Origin: Bacteroidetes bacterium OLB9 | Lineage (GTDB): Bacteria > Bacteroidota > Bacteroidia > Chitinophagales > Saprospiraceae | Direction: 5' to 3' | NCBI GenBank assembly: GCA_001567255.1 | Contig: LNBW01000019.1 | Span: forward strand, 1 to 62,631 | Length of the DNA stretch: 62,631 nt | Part shown: in pieces, positions 35,589 through 46,282 of the stretch | Layout of the letters: every line of letters begins with the position of its first letter | Numbering within the stretch: position 1 is the first letter of the stretch | The notes under the pieces: generated by a model | The model's database searches: none | The model's input: the letters and a program-made list of their open reading frames with translations, nothing else | Told to the model about the DNA's origin: nothing | Made by a program: the position numbers and the translations under genes

Positions 35589-38500
35589 TTATTTAATAAT
35601 TATCATTTTACGGGTAGCTGAATGATTAGAAGCTTCAAGCTGATAATACAAGACACCTGTACTGTTCAAAGTTGTGGCATCTAATTGAATGGAATTATAT
35701 CCTTTCTTATAATAACCAGACTGCTCCTGAACAACCTTACCAGTAATATCATATACCTTGAGTGTGACATCCGTCGATTCAGGTAGATTAAATCCTATTA
35801 CTGTAGTTGCATTAAATGGGTTCGGTATATTCTGGAATAATTCAAACTTATCCGCCATTTCACCGACAGTTGATCTATTTACAACTTTCAGGTTATATGC
35901 TATGAATTTGCCACCTTCACTAACATACACTTCTGGCCGTACACCTGCATCATATATCCTCATCAGTGAAACATTATGGGCATCGTTTAATAATATGAAT
36001 TTCAGCGTTATCAAATCACCATCAGCGATTTCCATTGGTTGAGCATTATTCCAACTAAAGTGAATTAATCCATCAGCAGTATTATTGAAATTGAAGTTAT
36101 CCTCTGAAACATCCAGTATTCCTGAATAAACATCTACTAGTTCGGCAATATGTTTGTCAAAAGACATGGACCATTGCATACCTGTAATGCTCTTCAGCTC
36201 GGATGCTTTGATATGGACAAGAACATAAGTTCCTGCTTTACCATTAATCAAATTTTGGCTTAATACCGCTGTACTTCTGCTTTCAATAGCATTACCTTGA
36301 GCACTTGATGTAGCTGCAGATTCATTGACATCACCTACTTTGACAGCGATAAAGTCATTTTCTGTAATATTGCTATCAACATTTTCAAGCTCGATATCTT
36401 CAGGGAAAATACCTGGATGACGCACATCAAGGAATTTGTGTTTACTGTCAATAAATCTCCATGACTGATTATTGTCAAAATGATCTTGAAGACCTAATAT
36501 GACCTTTCTGAGTTCGCTCAAGTCTGCGGCTGTGATGCTTGATGAATTATTGACATCTGCTGCAATCATCTTATACGGCGAATTCAGTGCTTCAAGCCCA
36601 AGAATATGTCTTTGAATGTACACTAAATCCAGTGTAGATACACCATTCAGTATATCATCATTTTTGGCCGGTGTCAGCCTATAATCCTGGTGAACTGTCA
36701 GGTCAGAGAAGATAAATTTTCCTGTCAAATCTGTTGCAACTGACAGTGGAAACTCAGGTTGACTGCTCATCAATTCCACACTGACATCCTCAACAGGCTG
36801 CTCTGCTTCAGTATATATATTTCCTTTTACACTGGCACGAGTTTGCGTTTGTGGCTTAAGACAAACACTTTCGTTGTCTTGTACATTGAGATACACCGTA
36901 CAGAAATCGCTATTGCCTGCTTTGTCAATAAAATATACATTGAATTCAAACTTCTTGAAAGTCAGACTATCCATATCGCTACACTTGATCACTCGAGAGG
37001 TTTGGGTTATATCTATCGGTGAAAAAGATGCAACTATTTCTTCAGGAAGTGAACAGTTATCTGTGCTTCCTCTATCAAAGTCTGAAGCCCAGATAGACAC
37101 TTCACCAGCTGACGGCATGATGACCGTACCTATTTCAGTAATACAATATGGTGAAGGCTTCTTGTCGTCAACTATTGTAAATACATTAGTACAAGTAGAG
37201 ACATTGTCACATCCATCCTTTACTGACCATACTAGTTTATGTGTTCCATAAGGCATCACTCTGTCTATTTTATCACCTGATCCTGTGACATCAATAGACC
37301 CATCATTGTGGTAATCAATAGTGTAAGTCCATGACAGCTTGTTTTCCGGTGTACAGTCATCAATAGCTACACCTGTTACTTTAACATTAGCCAGACAATC
37401 GCCCACCTGAGTGATAGTCAAATCATTACTTGAACAACCAGATTGAATAGTAGGTGGATTAACATTATTAATCATTATCAACTGAGTGTGTACCCATTCT
37501 CCTACACCAGGCGCAAATGGATGATGTTGACACCAATCTACAACTGTCCATTTTCTGAGTACTTTCACACAGACGTTATCAGCAAAATTAAATACAATAT
37601 CTTCGTAACTAGCTACTACTCTAGAGCAGTCGGTGTTTCTAATAAATCTAGGCTCAGCATAATCAGCAGGCAAATCAGAAGGTGCAATATTAGACAAGCA
37701 ACTTGCACTGGTGAGGTAGTCACTAGGCCAAACAATATCTTCTCCTCTAAATAACCTATCATTGCCTACCGTTATTACCTGTCTTGCTGTAGTCACATTA
37801 CCTGATACATCCGTTGCGGTAAATACCCTCACAATCGTGCCGAGTCCACACTCATTCAGGCTGTCTATCCGAGTCTCTACAAGTGTAGCTGTACAATTAT
37901 CCGTAACCGTAGCATTACCAAATCTTGAGAGGTTTGTGAAGTCTTCATAACAATTGGCAGTGGTATCTACAGGCGGAATGACAACAGGATAAATATTGTC
38001 TTGAACCTTGGCTTCTACCATACAAGAATTAAACAATCCTTCTTTATCCCATACACCCAGTTCAACGGTTACAGTTTTACCCGGACCTATATCATCACAA
38101 GTAAATCTTAACTGATTATCACAAGAAATATATGACCAACTGACTGGATTGTCCATTCTTCTAATCTTCATACATGTTATAGCACAGTTATCATGGCTAC
38201 CATCGTCAAATGTCAGTACTCCTGCCCATCCTTCGCTGTTAGAACCAATGGCAATCACACTGTGTTTATCACAGACAGGAATCGGTGCCTCATTATCGAC
38301 CACTTTAATCTGCGAGTAGCAATAAGCCACATTTCCACATATATCGGTTACTGAATATCTGATACGCGTTATACCTTGTGGCACATTAATGATCTTGAAT
38401 CCACCAAATACCGGAACTACCCGAGTGGCTCCATCAATGTTTACCCATCCATTGCCAGGCGTTGGATTTCCATCTGCATCCGGTAAAATAAACTCTACAA

Positions 38501-40592
38501 GCCACGAGGTCTCTACACAATCTGAAATTGATAGTGGTGGGACCACATCCCAGTCCGCTACACATTCGTGTGGTTTTGTACCTACAATAATATCTTCATC
38601 TGTACAAACTACGATAGGAGACCGAGTGTCCATCACTGTAATCAACTGATTAAACTCTCTTATATTATTTGTAGTGGCACAAAGGTCAACTACTGTCCAC
38701 TTTCGTACTAATTTGTATGCATTTCTGTTATCTCCACATAATAGTATTTTCTTATCTGTATAGGTTACTGATGATTTCAAACATAGTGTACCCAAAGGAT
38801 AACCGGTAAATACAGGCGATGGAACTGAATCCACTTTGACCACTCCATCTTCTATATATGTCTGCTCTATACCGTTAACTAAATAAGGGACTTTTAGAAA
38901 ATTATCACACGCTTCAAGTGATCCATTAGGCCCAGTAATATCATCATAATTATGAGGAGGAAGTACATCATCTATAGACGCTGCATTGATGAAAAAACGC
39001 TGAGAACAGGTTGATTCATTATTATAATTATCTCTAATGGTCCATCTACGAGTAATAATGGATGAATAAGGCCCTGAGCAGTTTGTATCAGCCACATCGT
39101 CATCTAATATTAATGTAACTAGGCTACACTTATCATATCCTGAAACAACCCAAGTATTGCGTTGTCCGGCCACTGGACTAATTACAGCACCAGCAGGCAT
39201 GATTGGAAACTCAGCTGCTGAATAATCACCAATTTCATCACAATTGATGGTTACATCTGCAGGACAAGTTAACTCTGGAATCGACTTATCCTCAATGCGT
39301 GCATATCCCCAACAAGAATTGCCTGAACATTCATGAATAATCTTGACCTCTATTGTTTTGCCAACATAATTATAGCCAAGTGTTCCATTAGGAATGATAG
39401 TATCTGCTTCGATATCTCTCAACATTATATCATATGATGATAAAGGATAAGTAGGAGCAGTCAGGAATTTGTCAATACTGAATGAAAGCAGACAATCATG
39501 GCCCATGGTGATCTGAACATCATTATTACAAGCTAGCTGAGTAACGCCTTCGCTTACGATATCTACTCTTTTAATATCTTCAAAAGCGCAATAATCTGAA
39601 GCACCATCCACTCTAAACTGCCCTCGGACAGCAATATAAAAAATTCCAGGTGATGAAGGCCACTGGATTGAAACGCGGTTTGTTGCAATAGTTGTAACCG
39701 TTACACCAGGTGCTGGCACTGTTGCTCCGGGATCCAGATAAACGCCCCAGGTAGTAGAAATATGCAGTTGACTGATCGAAGCATCGACGGTATATATCTC
39801 AGTATCGCTTATACAATTGCCAAAATCACCTTTAATGGTGGTAAAAGGTGCTGGGTCAACTATATTAACTGACTTTTCAACACTAAAATTACAACCAACC
39901 GGCTGTCCTGCATAGCTTCTGACTACGCCACTTGCATTTACACGATAAGTTCCATAGACTGATCCCCAGTTTACAGTAGCTGTACTAGGTGCTCCCGGCG
40001 TGATGGTTCCGCCTCCATCTAAAAGTGACCAACTCAACCCACTGAAATTACCTGATAAATAAGGTGGGTTAGGTCCTAGTGTGTAGAGTTCTGAAGCAGA
40101 AGCACAGACATTAGCATCACCTGCTAGTTCGACAACTGGTGGATGATTAGGATAAGAACAATGTTGTACAGACTCCACATGTCCCGTTTCGCCTGTCGTA
40201 TAGTTCCTCAGCTCAACAGACCATCCTTGACCAGAAATACGTTTACCCTCTATTCTAAATCTACCAGGAGCAATCTCTGGGATTTTTGTACCGGATGGAT
40301 AAAGGATAGGGGCAGCAGGTGGATTGTATGATGCTGGGTGATAAAACCCGATAATCGGGCCTACGATTCTCCAATCATCACCAGGAGTACCATCGAAGTG
40401 AAACTCATCCAGGTACTGCCCATTAGTGGCTGTGGTGGCATTATTAAGACAAGTACACTCGGTTTTCTGCAAGTTGACCTGTCCCGTCATCACTCCAGTG
40501 TACAACAATGATAATAACATCGTGACACCTAGAGTCATTGATCCGAATCTGGAAATCCGGAATTGAAAGTGTTTAAGTAATGGGTTCTTCAT
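35589..40592 (-). CDS. Giant secreted HYR/dockerin/cohesin-like protein with T9SS tail, paralog 2
   Basis: I chose the ATG at 40592 (MKNPLLKHFQFRISRFGSMT) because it places a basic region and a hydrophobic signal segment (LGVTMLLSLLYTGVMTG) at the front; the frame is open 21 residues further. That gives 1,667 residues. The architecture parallels paralog 1: PKD/Ig-like N-terminal part, HYR modules, two DWC-type modules (KWTVVDLCATT, KWTVVDWCQHH), dockerin-like loops (ADVNNSSSITAADLSELRKV), a cohesin-like domain (GMQWSMSFDKHIAEL) and a tail ending TRKMIIIK. The close similarity points to tandem duplication. Confidence 0.87.
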   Translation of the reverse strand: MKNPLLKHFQFRISRFGSMTLGVTMLLSLLYTGVMTGQVNLQKTECTCLNNATTATNGQYLDEFHFDGTPGDDWRIVGPIIGFYHPASYNPPAAPILYPSGTKIPEIAPGRFRIEGKRISGQGWSVELRNYTTGETGHVESVQHCSYPNHPPVVELAGDANVCASASELYTLGPNPPYLSGNFSGLSWSLLDGGGTITPGAPSTATVNWGSVYGTYRVNASGVVRSYAGQPVGCNFSVEKSVNIVDPAPFTTIKGDFGNCISDTEIYTVDASISQLHISTTWGVYLDPGATVPAPGVTVTTIATNRVSIQWPSSPGIFYIAVRGQFRVDGASDYCAFEDIKRVDIVSEGVTQLACNNDVQITMGHDCLLSFSIDKFLTAPTYPLSSYDIMLRDIEADTIIPNGTLGYNYVGKTIEVKIIHECSGNSCWGYARIEDKSIPELTCPADVTINCDEIGDYSAAEFPIMPAGAVISPVAGQRNTWVVSGYDKCSLVTLILDDDVADTNCSGPYSSIITRRWTIRDNYNNESTCSQRFFINAASIDDVLPPHNYDDITGPNGSLEACDNFLKVPYLVNGIEQTYIEDGVVKVDSVPSPVFTGYPLGTLCLKSSVTYTDKKILLCGDNRNAYKLVRKWTVVDLCATTNNIREFNQLITVMDTRSPIVVCTDEDIIVGTKPHECVADWDVVPPLSISDCVETSWLVEFILPDADGNPTPGNGWVNIDGATRVVPVFGGFKIINVPQGITRIRYSVTDICGNVAYCYSQIKVVDNEAPIPVCDKHSVIAIGSNSEGWAGVLTFDDGSHDNCAITCMKIRRMDNPVSWSYISCDNQLRFTCDDIGPGKTVTVELGVWDKEGLFNSCMVEAKVQDNIYPVVIPPVDTTANCYEDFTNLSRFGNATVTDNCTATLVETRIDSLNECGLGTIVRVFTATDVSGNVTTARQVITVGNDRLFRGEDIVWPSDYLTSASCLSNIAPSDLPADYAEPRFIRNTDCSRVVASYEDIVFNFADNVCVKVLRKWTVVDWCQHHPFAPGVGEWVHTQLIMINNVNPPTIQSGCSSNDLTITQVGDCLANVKVTGVAIDDCTPENKLSWTYTIDYHNDGSIDVTGSGDKIDRVMPYGTHKLVWSVKDGCDNVSTCTNVFTIVDDKKPSPYCITEIGTVIMPSAGEVSIWASDFDRGSTDNCSLPEEIVASFSPIDITQTSRVIKCSDMDSLTFKKFEFNVYFIDKAGNSDFCTVYLNVQDNESVCLKPQTQTRASVKGNIYTEAEQPVEDVSVELMSSQPEFPLSVATDLTGKFIFSDLTVHQDYRLTPAKNDDILNGVSTLDLVYIQRHILGLEALNSPYKMIAADVNNSSSITAADLSELRKVILGLQDHFDNNQSWRFIDSKHKFLDVRHPGIFPEDIELENVDSNITENDFIAVKVGDVNESAATSSAQGNAIESRSTAVLSQNLINGKAGTYVLVHIKASELKSITGMQWSMSFDKHIAELVDVYSGILDVSEDNFNFNNTADGLIHFSWNNAQPMEIADGDLITLKFILLNDAHNVSLMRIYDAGVRPEVYVSEGGKFIAYNLKVVNRSTVGEMADKFELFQNIPNPFNATTVIGFNLPESTDVTLKVYDITGKVVQEQSGYYKKGYNSIQLDATTLNSTGVLYYQLEASNHSATRKMIIIK

Positions 40593-41184
40593 CGATTGAT
40601 GGATTTTATAAAATTCGTAATTGCTAAAAATTCTCTCTTTTCTAATCTGCAGCATCCCTTTGGATTAGCTGTTTTTATTTGTGTATTTTCGATTATCATC
40701 CATGGAGTAAATGCACATTTTTGTAATCAAATGGACATAAATTCTCCTTTCATCTTTCATAAAATCCAAATTTCAGACCAAATTTGCTATTGCATTATCA
40801 TCATTTTTAATATGACTCTGACATTAAATATTTTGGTAATATCTATTATTCTATTTATCAATTCTATCCTACTGAAACTACCACTACATTTTTTTTAAAA
40901 AAATTTTTTACCATTTTTTAAATTATTCGAATCACCCTTATGAAAAACAAAAAAACACAGTGGAACGAAGTGTTTCCCCACTGTGTCAGATGGAATGCCA
41001 AAATTATAAATTATTGTAATACAACATTTTACACTAAAACATGCTAGTCAAGCCCTTATTTAGTGATCTTCGTTGTGCTGATACTTTTAAATGGGTAATG
41101 AATAAAAATGGCCCGATTAGCTAATCATCAATGAGTAGTTATGACTTGCTGCGTAAGAGGCCAAAGGCTCAATAATAGGTAAAA
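40593..41184. other. Intergenic region between giant genes 2 and 3
   Basis: Very AT-rich, with long T and A runs at 40890-40920 and no convincing gene. It holds the leader of paralog 2 and a terminator hairpin at 40955-40986. Confidence 0.5.
40955..40986 (-). terminator. Terminator downstream of the third giant HYR gene
   Basis: ACACAGTGG pairs with CCACTGTGT; on the minus strand it is followed by TTTTTTTGTTTTT. It lies about 200 bp beyond the stop at 41185. Confidence 0.75.
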
Positions 41185-44100
41185 TTAATCCAGCTTTATG
41201 AACTTGAGTATAGCAGCATCATCACCAGAGTGAAGACGAATAAAGTAACTGCCAGGTCGCATATTTGCCGATAAGTCAATATAGTAATCATTTAACCCCG
41301 ATACCATATCGATCACACCAGATCCAAATGTCTTGCCATCGGAATTGATGATTTCATAGTTGCTAAGGTCATTTTCAGGGCTGTCAATTGATAAGATGAG
41401 TTGATGTACAACTGGATTGACTAGGAGTTTGTATGCTTTTTTAGCTGAACCAGGAACAAAACGAATGTGGCGCGATTCCATATCAGAGATAATTTCAGAG
41501 CCTGCTCCAGGGTTTAAATTGAACTCGTCTAAATGTGCTACATTGATTCGGCATATGATATCGCCCTTTTTAATCGTGGCTGGTTGATAATTATATAGTA
41601 TAAAGTTCAAATGATCATTGATAGCAACATAATCTGCCTCCATGTTTTTAACCGTTTCGCCCCATTCAATACTCTTAAACTCAATATCCTCCAATTGTGA
41701 TAGCTTCACAGTCAATGCATCCATATCTATATCCTCACCAGCAGTGATAACCACTTGTGGCCCCTCGATCCCTGTCACTGTTTTGTAATAGAATGTATAA
41801 GGTGCAGATATGGTGCGAGCATCCCAGCCTTCATGCAGATTTGTGATAGCCGACCTATTAATATCGCCCATCTTAACAGCTACGAAATCTTGATCGATCA
41901 TATCTTCCGTCAACACTCCTGTTTCAACATACGATCTAAAATTATATGGATGTGTCGGATTTTCAATACTTTTAGCATCCACAAAAAGCCATGCGGGAAT
42001 GTCTTTTGGAAATGTATTTGTCACACCTAGTATCAGCTTCCTGATTTCTGATATGTCGGCGGCTGTCACTGACTTTGTTTTATTAGCGTCGGCAGCTATG
42101 AACTGGTATGGGCTTGTAAATGGCGCAAGCCCCAGAATGTGCTTTTGAATGAGCACTAAATCGAGCGCTGTGACTCCTGCTAATGGATCTTCATCAAGGT
42201 GAGGCCTGATAACATATTCATTATTCAATGGCAAATCCTGGATATAGTAAGTACCATCTTTATTAATCAATGCTGAATCCTGGTATTCACCAGCCTCTGC
42301 ATAAATTAACACATTGGTCGGTACCTTTCCATTTTCTGTCATGATTCGACCCGAAACAGATGCTGATGTGATCAAATCTGGACATAAATCATAATTATCC
42401 TGTATGAGTAATTGCACCGTGCAGTAATCAGCATTGCCTATCAGGTCTGTCACAGTCATATTTAGTACTACAGTATCCAGTTTTCCATTGGGAATATGGC
42501 TGCAATCAAAGTACATACCGGAAGAATTCATGTCTGGATTCCAAAGTTGTGCATCACCTGAAAAATATTCTGCAACCGTTGCCAGTTCACCATTTCCTTT
42601 AAAATAGTGTGTTCTGTCTATTGAATCTTTAACCGGATGGGCTTCATTAAAGGTAAAAACGAGGTGTGTGTCGTCTGTACAATTATCATGACTGCCTTTA
42701 TCAAAATCTTTTGCCCATATTTCTGAAAATCCTTTGACCTCGTCGAGTGAAACACTCAAAAATTCGATACAATAAGGTGTAGGTTTTTTGCAATCGACAA
42801 CACTGAAATGCTGAACGCTCGAAGATACATTACCGCATTGATCAGATACTGTCCATCGTACAGCGTGCTGTCCTACTGGTATTAATTCGGTAAAAGCAGA
42901 AGTACTTCCTGCCTTGTCGATGACACTATCATTGTTAATATCCAGCTGATACGTCCATACCAAAGCTGCGGAATCTGTACATGAGTCAACTGCCGAAGCA
43001 CTAAGTTGAATTTCAGTCGCACTACAGTCTAGTGTATATAGACAATAGGTCGTATCCTTCAATGAGGATGTAAATATCGGAGCATTGCCATCTGTAAGTT
43101 TGATAATCTGAACATAAGGACCGTATTTTCCTGTTTTGTTGTCATAGTTAAACTGACACCAGTCGATAACATCCCACGTTCGCAAGATTTTGACACAAGC
43201 TCCGTCAGCTAGTAAGAATAGCTGATCAGTATATGTATAGGCTACATTGGCGCATGATGTATTATCAAAAATCGGATAACCTGTGACAGACGGGTCTGCA
43301 TTGTTAGAGCCACACCCTATTCCATCAAAATGATCAGGCCAGGTTATATCTTCTTCTGAAAATGGCTGCGGATTTAAAATTGTGATGGTTTGTACACAAG
43401 AATCTTGTCGTCCTCCTTTGTCAGTAGCAATAAATGTTCTGTATATATACCCGATATGGCATTCTATATCTGTGGTATAGTGTGAGGTTACCTCGACAGA
43501 ACAGTTATCTGTAGCAAGTCCATCCAGACCTACTACTCCTTGATGGTAGTAATTATTAATAATTATTTCCTTTCTCTTTGCAGGGTCACTGACCACAGTG
43601 CCGAAAATGTCCAGGTGCTCAAAGTCGTAATTATCTGTGCATTCTAGAGTGATATCAGGTGGACATATAATTGTCGGCTTGATTTTATCTTCTACATTAA
43701 CTTCGACCATGCAGGTATTTTTATTGCCATGGATATCAGTTATTTCCAAGGCCACCATCTGGGTGGTACCGATATCAGCACAACAGAACTCTACAAAATC
43801 ACCCCATTCAGTTCCAGTTCCACAAAGATCGGTCATCCTCCGAGCACTGAAACCAGCTATACCACAGTTATCCGTGCTCTTATCATCAAATGTAACAGCA
43901 AAAACGCGCGCACGTCCATGGTCATCCAGAGCTACCTTTGTATGTCCATCACAAGCAGGAAATGGAGCAATCAAGTCTCGTACTAAAATTTGTGTCGTAC
44001 AAACCGATGAATTATTACACACATCAGTAGCAGAATAATTCAAGTAATAATTATTGACTGGCAAATGGTCAAAATAATAAACACCATTCTCCTTTGTAAT

Positions 44101-45498
44101 AAATTGACTATAATCAAGTCCGGTAGAATCTGTGAGCCGATAACTTATTTCAAAATCAGAGCAATCTGACGCAGAAGTGAGTAATGGCAATTTTACTTTA
44201 TCGGTATGACAACCATATGGACTTGCTTCCAGATAGACTGTATCTTGACATACGATAACTGGTGCTTTGCTGTCTCTCACGGTTATTATCTGGTTATGAT
44301 CTATACTTAGGCTATTACACCAATTGATAATAAACCAGTTGCGCACCACTTTGTAGCCACTTCCACACATATCAAAAGAAAGGTCGCTATACTGAAACTG
44401 TAAGTGATCGCATAATCCGGTAAAAGGCACACCAGTAGTATCTGGTGATGGAAATCCACTTGCTAAATGAGGGAAAGTATCTCCACACTCAAATGAAGGA
44501 GCAGCAGTACCATCAAAATTGACCGGAAATGTTATATTTTTCAGGGAAATAGTCTTAACCACAATTAACTGATTACATGTGGAACTATTGCCTTGAGCGT
44601 CCGTTGCCTTCCATTTTCTGGTGATTTTTCTGTCTTCACCGTTTGCGCAATTCATAGGTGAAGTTTCATCTGAATATTCCAGTGTGACATCTGAGCACTT
44701 ATCCCAGTCTTTAACAACATATTTATTATTAATGATCGTGTCAATATAAGCACCTTTAGGTATCGGAAAACCCAAACTATCAGGCATCGTCGACTGAGTA
44801 CAAGGGATCGTATCATTTTTACAAACAAAAATCGGTGGGAAGAAATCAACCACCGTAAACTTGCCCCAGCATATATTACCTGTGCATCTGTGACCCAACT
44901 TAAATGAAACTTCGGTATTGATATGCTTTTTAGTCACTGTATTATTTGGAATGATATTGCCCTTATCATCATACAACTCCACTGTGTAATTAGTAAATGG
45001 TGCTACAGGATTAGAAATAAGCAGCGAAACATCAATTTTCTGAGTACAAGATTCATTTAAGGAGATACTAAAATTTCCAGAACATACAATAGGCGGAGCT
45101 ACCTGAAAATTAACTCTCACTTCATCCGTCACTCGCTCTAGTGGATTGCCAACAGGAGCATCCGACAAGAGCATCATTCTATAATAACCCAAGGCTAGGT
45201 CATTAGGACCGGGTACATAGGTAATCTGCTGAGATTGTGTAGTACTGAAGCGGACTGTATTTGAATTTACTGGCATAAACTTGCCATCGCCAAATGTCAA
45301 CCAATCACCATCAGTGACATCACCGGTGATACTTGCATGTAGGGTGTCCATCTGCAGCTCCTCATTATAACAAATAGTCTGATCAGGGCCAGCATATACA
45401 TAAATAGCTGAAGGCGCAGCTGCCTGTTGATGAATAAACAGATAGCCTGAAGTAACCACTCCAACCAAAACAACCAATATGTAAAAAAACTGCTTCAA
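41185..45498 (-). CDS. Giant secreted HYR/dockerin protein with T9SS tail, paralog 3
   Basis: 1,437 residues. An N-terminal hydrophobic signal (FFYILVVLVGVVTSGYLFI) is followed by an Ig-like region, HYR modules, two DWC-type modules (NWFIINWCNSL, TWDVIDWCQFN), a carboxypeptidase-regulatory-like domain (SGRIMTENGKVPTNVLIYAE) and a dockerin-like segment (GVTALDLVLIQKHILGLAPF, then AADANKTKSVTAADISEIRK). The region after it is a diverged cohesin-like sandwich, less clear than in paralogs 1 and 2. It ends with a T9SS tail (GSYFIRLHSGDDAAILKFIK). Same strand and order of modules as the other two. Confidence 0.87.
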   Translation of the reverse strand: MKQFFYILVVLVGVVTSGYLFIHQQAAAPSAIYVYAGPDQTICYNEELQMDTLHASITGDVTDGDWLTFGDGKFMPVNSNTVRFSTTQSQQITYVPGPNDLALGYYRMMLLSDAPVGNPLERVTDEVRVNFQVAPPIVCSGNFSISLNESCTQKIDVSLLISNPVAPFTNYTVELYDDKGNIIPNNTVTKKHINTEVSFKLGHRCTGNICWGKFTVVDFFPPIFVCKNDTIPCTQSTMPDSLGFPIPKGAYIDTIINNKYVVKDWDKCSDVTLEYSDETSPMNCANGEDRKITRKWKATDAQGNSSTCNQLIVVKTISLKNITFPVNFDGTAAPSFECGDTFPHLASGFPSPDTTGVPFTGLCDHLQFQYSDLSFDMCGSGYKVVRNWFIINWCNSLSIDHNQIITVRDSKAPVIVCQDTVYLEASPYGCHTDKVKLPLLTSASDCSDFEISYRLTDSTGLDYSQFITKENGVYYFDHLPVNNYYLNYSATDVCNNSSVCTTQILVRDLIAPFPACDGHTKVALDDHGRARVFAVTFDDKSTDNCGIAGFSARRMTDLCGTGTEWGDFVEFCCADIGTTQMVALEITDIHGNKNTCMVEVNVEDKIKPTIICPPDITLECTDNYDFEHLDIFGTVVSDPAKRKEIIINNYYHQGVVGLDGLATDNCSVEVTSHYTTDIECHIGYIYRTFIATDKGGRQDSCVQTITILNPQPFSEEDITWPDHFDGIGCGSNNADPSVTGYPIFDNTSCANVAYTYTDQLFLLADGACVKILRTWDVIDWCQFNYDNKTGKYGPYVQIIKLTDGNAPIFTSSLKDTTYCLYTLDCSATEIQLSASAVDSCTDSAALVWTYQLDINNDSVIDKAGSTSAFTELIPVGQHAVRWTVSDQCGNVSSSVQHFSVVDCKKPTPYCIEFLSVSLDEVKGFSEIWAKDFDKGSHDNCTDDTHLVFTFNEAHPVKDSIDRTHYFKGNGELATVAEYFSGDAQLWNPDMNSSGMYFDCSHIPNGKLDTVVLNMTVTDLIGNADYCTVQLLIQDNYDLCPDLITSASVSGRIMTENGKVPTNVLIYAEAGEYQDSALINKDGTYYIQDLPLNNEYVIRPHLDEDPLAGVTALDLVLIQKHILGLAPFTSPYQFIAADANKTKSVTAADISEIRKLILGVTNTFPKDIPAWLFVDAKSIENPTHPYNFRSYVETGVLTEDMIDQDFVAVKMGDINRSAITNLHEGWDARTISAPYTFYYKTVTGIEGPQVVITAGEDIDMDALTVKLSQLEDIEFKSIEWGETVKNMEADYVAINDHLNFILYNYQPATIKKGDIICRINVAHLDEFNLNPGAGSEIISDMESRHIRFVPGSAKKAYKLLVNPVVHQLILSIDSPENDLSNYEIINSDGKTFGSGVIDMVSGLNDYYIDLSANMRPGSYFIRLHSGDDAAILKFIKLD

Positions 45499-45710
45499 CT
45501 ATTTATATATTAATAATTAATAAAGCGTATATGACTTAAAAAAAATAAATTTACATATAATTAAAATGTTTAATACAATAATTATACCAATTTAGGGCAT
45601 CTCATTCAGGTGAATAAAAATATAGGTAAGAGAGAGACTACAAGTAAGCTATGTAACTTAAATCTTAGAATTATTTCACAAATAGTAGTGATTAATAGCA
45701 GGAATACTAT

Positions 45711-45718
45711 TATCTTTG
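45711..45718 (+). promoter_or_regulatory. -7 promoter box of rpsO
   Basis: TATCTTTG followed by CGCC, about 60 bp before the rpsO ATG; matches TAnnTTTG. Confidence 0.55.
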
Positions 45719-45776
45719 CGCCGCTATTTACAAATTTTAGTAATTTGTATCATTGGTAACCATTAAAAAATTAAAA

Positions 45777-46052
45777 ATGGCAAGTTATTTAACTGAAGAA
45801 AAAAAGAATGAAATTTTTACTGAGTACGGTGGCTCTGCAAAGAATACCGGATCTGTTGAAGCTCAGGTAGCGCTTTTTACTTACAGAATCAAAGCACTTT
45901 CTAACCACCTAAAAGAAAACAAAAAGGATAACTCTTGCAAGAGGTCAATGTTAACTTTGGTAGGTAAAAGAAAGAAATTGCTTAGATACCTGATGAATAA
46001 AGACATTCAGGGCTACAGAGCGCTGATTGAAAAATTAGGAATCAGAAAATAA
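45777..46052 (+). CDS. rpsO: 30S ribosomal protein S15
   Basis: 91 residues from ATG 45777 (MASYLTEEKKNEIFTEYGGS). The frame is open eight codons further upstream, but that extension is not part of S15. It contains NTGSVEAQVALFTYRI and KRKKLLRYLMNKD, the 16S rRNA-binding core. A terminator follows, then pnp, the usual rpsO-pnp order. Confidence 0.97.
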   Translation: MASYLTEEKKNEIFTEYGGSAKNTGSVEAQVALFTYRIKALSNHLKENKKDNSCKRSMLTLVGKRKKLLRYLMNKDIQGYRALIEKLGIRK

Positions 46053-46054
46053 AA

Positions 46055-46083
46055 AAAAAGAGCGGTAAACCGCTCTTTTTTTT
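46055..46083 (+). terminator. Terminator between rpsO and pnp
   Basis: AAAAAGAGCGG pairs with CCGCTCTTTTT around TAAA, followed by more T. Confidence 0.85.
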
Positions 46084-46112
46084 AAATATCAATATTAATT
46101 TAAATATATCCG

Positions 46113-46120
46113 TATCTTTG
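46113..46120 (+). promoter_or_regulatory. -7 promoter box of pnp
   Basis: TATCTTTG matches TAnnTTTG and lies about 160 bp before the pnp ATG, leaving a long leader that holds the small hairpin CAGAAT/ATTCTG at 46143-46164. Confidence 0.5.
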
Positions 46121-46282
46121 CAGGCATAAATTAGCAAAGATTCAGAATATCGCCTCCCATTCTGATATTTGTATCTCAAAAATTCACTATTCCTAAAACC
46201 TCTGATGCAATGTATGCAATGAGGACGGACGTATTGAATATTATACATGTTTTATATTATATCACAAAATACTTAATAATTT

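Noticed and set aside
40596..40898. 100-residue plus-strand ORF upstream of giant gene 2
   Set aside because: It is antisense to the leader and start of the giant gene, with hydrophobic low-complexity content and no supporting signals.
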